From: Marinihelvus fidelis
GTDB taxonomy: Bacteria > Pseudomonadota > Gammaproteobacteria > Xanthomonadales > SZUA-36
DNA length: 64,000 nucleotides
Assembly: GCF_008725655.1 (NCBI RefSeq)
Contig: NZ_VYXP01000006.1
Location: 200,024 to 264,023, forward strand
Direction of reading: 5' to 3'
This document shows positions 63,251 to 64,000 of the stretch, piece after piece. The notes under the pieces are model-generated. The model saw nothing but the letters and a program-made list of their open reading frames with translations, was not told the DNA's origin and made no database searches. Positions within the stretch are counted from its first letter, which is position 1, and each line of letters starts with the position of its first letter. The translations under genes and the position numbers were made by a program.

Positions 63251-63253
63251 ATG

Positions 63254-63292
63254 GTGACGGGTGACGGGTTACGCGTCACGCGTCACGCGTCA
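63254..63292. repeat. Heptamer array, site E
   Basis: GTGACGG twice, GTTACGC, GTCACGC twice and a final GTCA fill the space between the convergent copB and hemJ genes. The last partial unit supplies the hemJ stop (TGA, minus strand 63290-63292). Confidence 0.88.
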
Positions 63293-63706
63293 GAAGGGTT
63301 TGGTGACGGCGAGGATGATGACAACCACGAGGGCGAGGGCGGGGGCCTCGTTGAACCATCTGTACCACTTGTGGGAGCGGGTGTTGCGGTCGGCGGCGAA
63401 GTCTTTCACCAGGTAGATGCACCACACGTGGTAGGCCGTCAGCGCGATCACGAACATCAGTTTCACCCGCAGCCAGCCTGTCGCCATCACCCACGGCGAG
63501 GCGTGGATCAACGCCAGCCCGAACGCCCAGGTCAGCGCCCCGCCGATATGGGTCATCACCATTAACTTGCGTTCCATCACCTTAAACGTGGCCGATGTCG
63601 ACTCGTCCTCGGTCTGCGCGTGGTAAACAAACAGCCGCGGCAGGTAGAACAACCCGGCGAACCAGGTAACCATGAAGATGATGTGGAAGGCTTTGAGCCA
63701 GAGCAT
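63290..63706 (-). CDS. hemJ: Protoporphyrinogen oxidase HemJ-like membrane protein
   Basis: This 138-residue protein has four TMs and the HemJ hallmarks LKAFHIIFMVTWFAGLFYLPRLFVYH, a conserved Arg in GWLRVKLMFVIAL, and HKWYRWFNE. HemJ oxidises protoporphyrinogen IX in bacteria lacking HemG/HemY. ATG 63706 with GAGG upstream is preferred to the GTG at 63715. Its 3' end is repeat-derived. Confidence 0.9.
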   Translation of the reverse strand: MLWLKAFHIIFMVTWFAGLFYLPRLFVYHAQTEDESTSATFKVMERKLMVMTHIGGALTWAFGLALIHASPWVMATGWLRVKLMFVIALTAYHVWCIYLVKDFAADRNTRSHKWYRWFNEAPALALVVVIILAVTKPF

Positions 63707-63798
63707 GCTGAGCACCTCGTATAAGTCAGTCGTCGGAACCTTGCTCTACAAGCCTCATGCTACAGTGTGAGCATACCGATACCAACGGGGAATACGTC

Positions 63799-64000
63799 AT
63801 GTTGAGGCTGCTTCACGGGATCCGGTACACGAGTCTCCTTGCATTTCTGCTGCTTGCTGCTCCACTTCAAGCCGTGGAACAGGTGCACACCAGGTCGCCC
63901 CTATACCCGGAGGACATGTCGCTCTACGAAGTGATGATTGCGGAGGCTGACCGCGTGTTCGCCATGGCCCCGGATGCCACGGTGCAGTTCAGCGTCAAGG
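63799..64000 (+). CDS. N-terminal fragment of an exported protein (truncated by window)
   Basis: ATG 63799, preceded by a GGGG-containing site, opens a frame to the window end (67 residues). It begins with a signal peptide (basic start, LLAFLLLAAPLQA, cleavage near residue 30), then EDMSLYEVMIAEADRVFAMAPDATVQFSV. Codon use is slightly less GC-biased than in its neighbours. The family is not identifiable from this part. Confidence 0.55.
   Translation, partial: MLRLLHGIRYTSLLAFLLLAAPLQAVEQVHTRSPLYPEDMSLYEVMIAEADRVFAMAPDATVQFSVK

Overview
The window is high-GC (roughly 65% by eye) chromosomal DNA from a gammaproteobacterium. The gshB-tonB-yqgE-ruvX-pyrB block lies divergently beside a pilG/pilI/pilJ/chpA/CheW cluster, and a monothiol glutaredoxin is fused to a rhodanese. 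Together with Mla, CopAB and NudE-CysQ genes, this suggests a Xanthomonadales / Wenzhouxiangella-like lineage. That placement is an inference; there is no rRNA in the window. Most genes are conserved housekeeping or envelope genes. I see no prophage, IS element, CRISPR array or tRNA.

Layout. 1-3.4 kb: TRAP transporter operon (TatT-like, DctP, DctQ, DctM). 3.3-4.3 kb: NTP-transferase. 4.5-4.97 kb: strong candidate structured ncRNA with promoter and terminator. 5.0-14.3 kb: mlaFEDC-mlaA, translationally coupled to a peptide-type ABC transporter and a LEA14-like lipoprotein. 14.4-19.2 kb: small proteins, Grx-rhodanese, exonuclease III, dgkA, two lipoproteins. 19.2-28.1 kb: sppA, two glycosyltransferases, M17 aminopeptidase, DUF3667, SDR, MATE pump. 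28.1-30.6 kb: pspA-pspC with a sigma-54 promoter, and a DegQ-like protease. 30.7-36 kb: HNH and flap nucleases, beta-propeller, NUDIX, MAPEG, isoaspartyl peptidase. 36-39.7 kb: metK-ahcY-metF (SAM cycle). 39.8-44 kb: trmB, SLC13 permease, Rieske, CBS, gloA. 44.1-48 kb: pyrB, ruvX, yqgE, tonB, gshB. 48.2-57.6 kb: type IV pilus chemosensory system. 57.6-64 kb: rsmE, two IMPase-family phosphatases flanking nudE, copA-copB, hemJ, and the start of an exported protein.

Unexplained signals. (1) A 400-nt purine-biased, hairpin-rich RNA gene (4550-4965) has a consensus -35, two tandem DnaA-box-like nonamers upstream and a perfect terminator. (2) A dispersed family of heptamer arrays (consensus GTNACSS, mostly palindromic) occurs at five places. 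It fills spaces between genes, supplies stop and start codons, encodes the N-terminus and part of the middle of CopA, and at metF/ahcY flanks a nested palindrome. (3) Six genes have a -10-like hexamer 5-7 nt before the start codon and no Shine-Dalgarno sequence, which suggests leaderless mRNAs. (4) Five convergent gene pairs overlap at their 3' ends.
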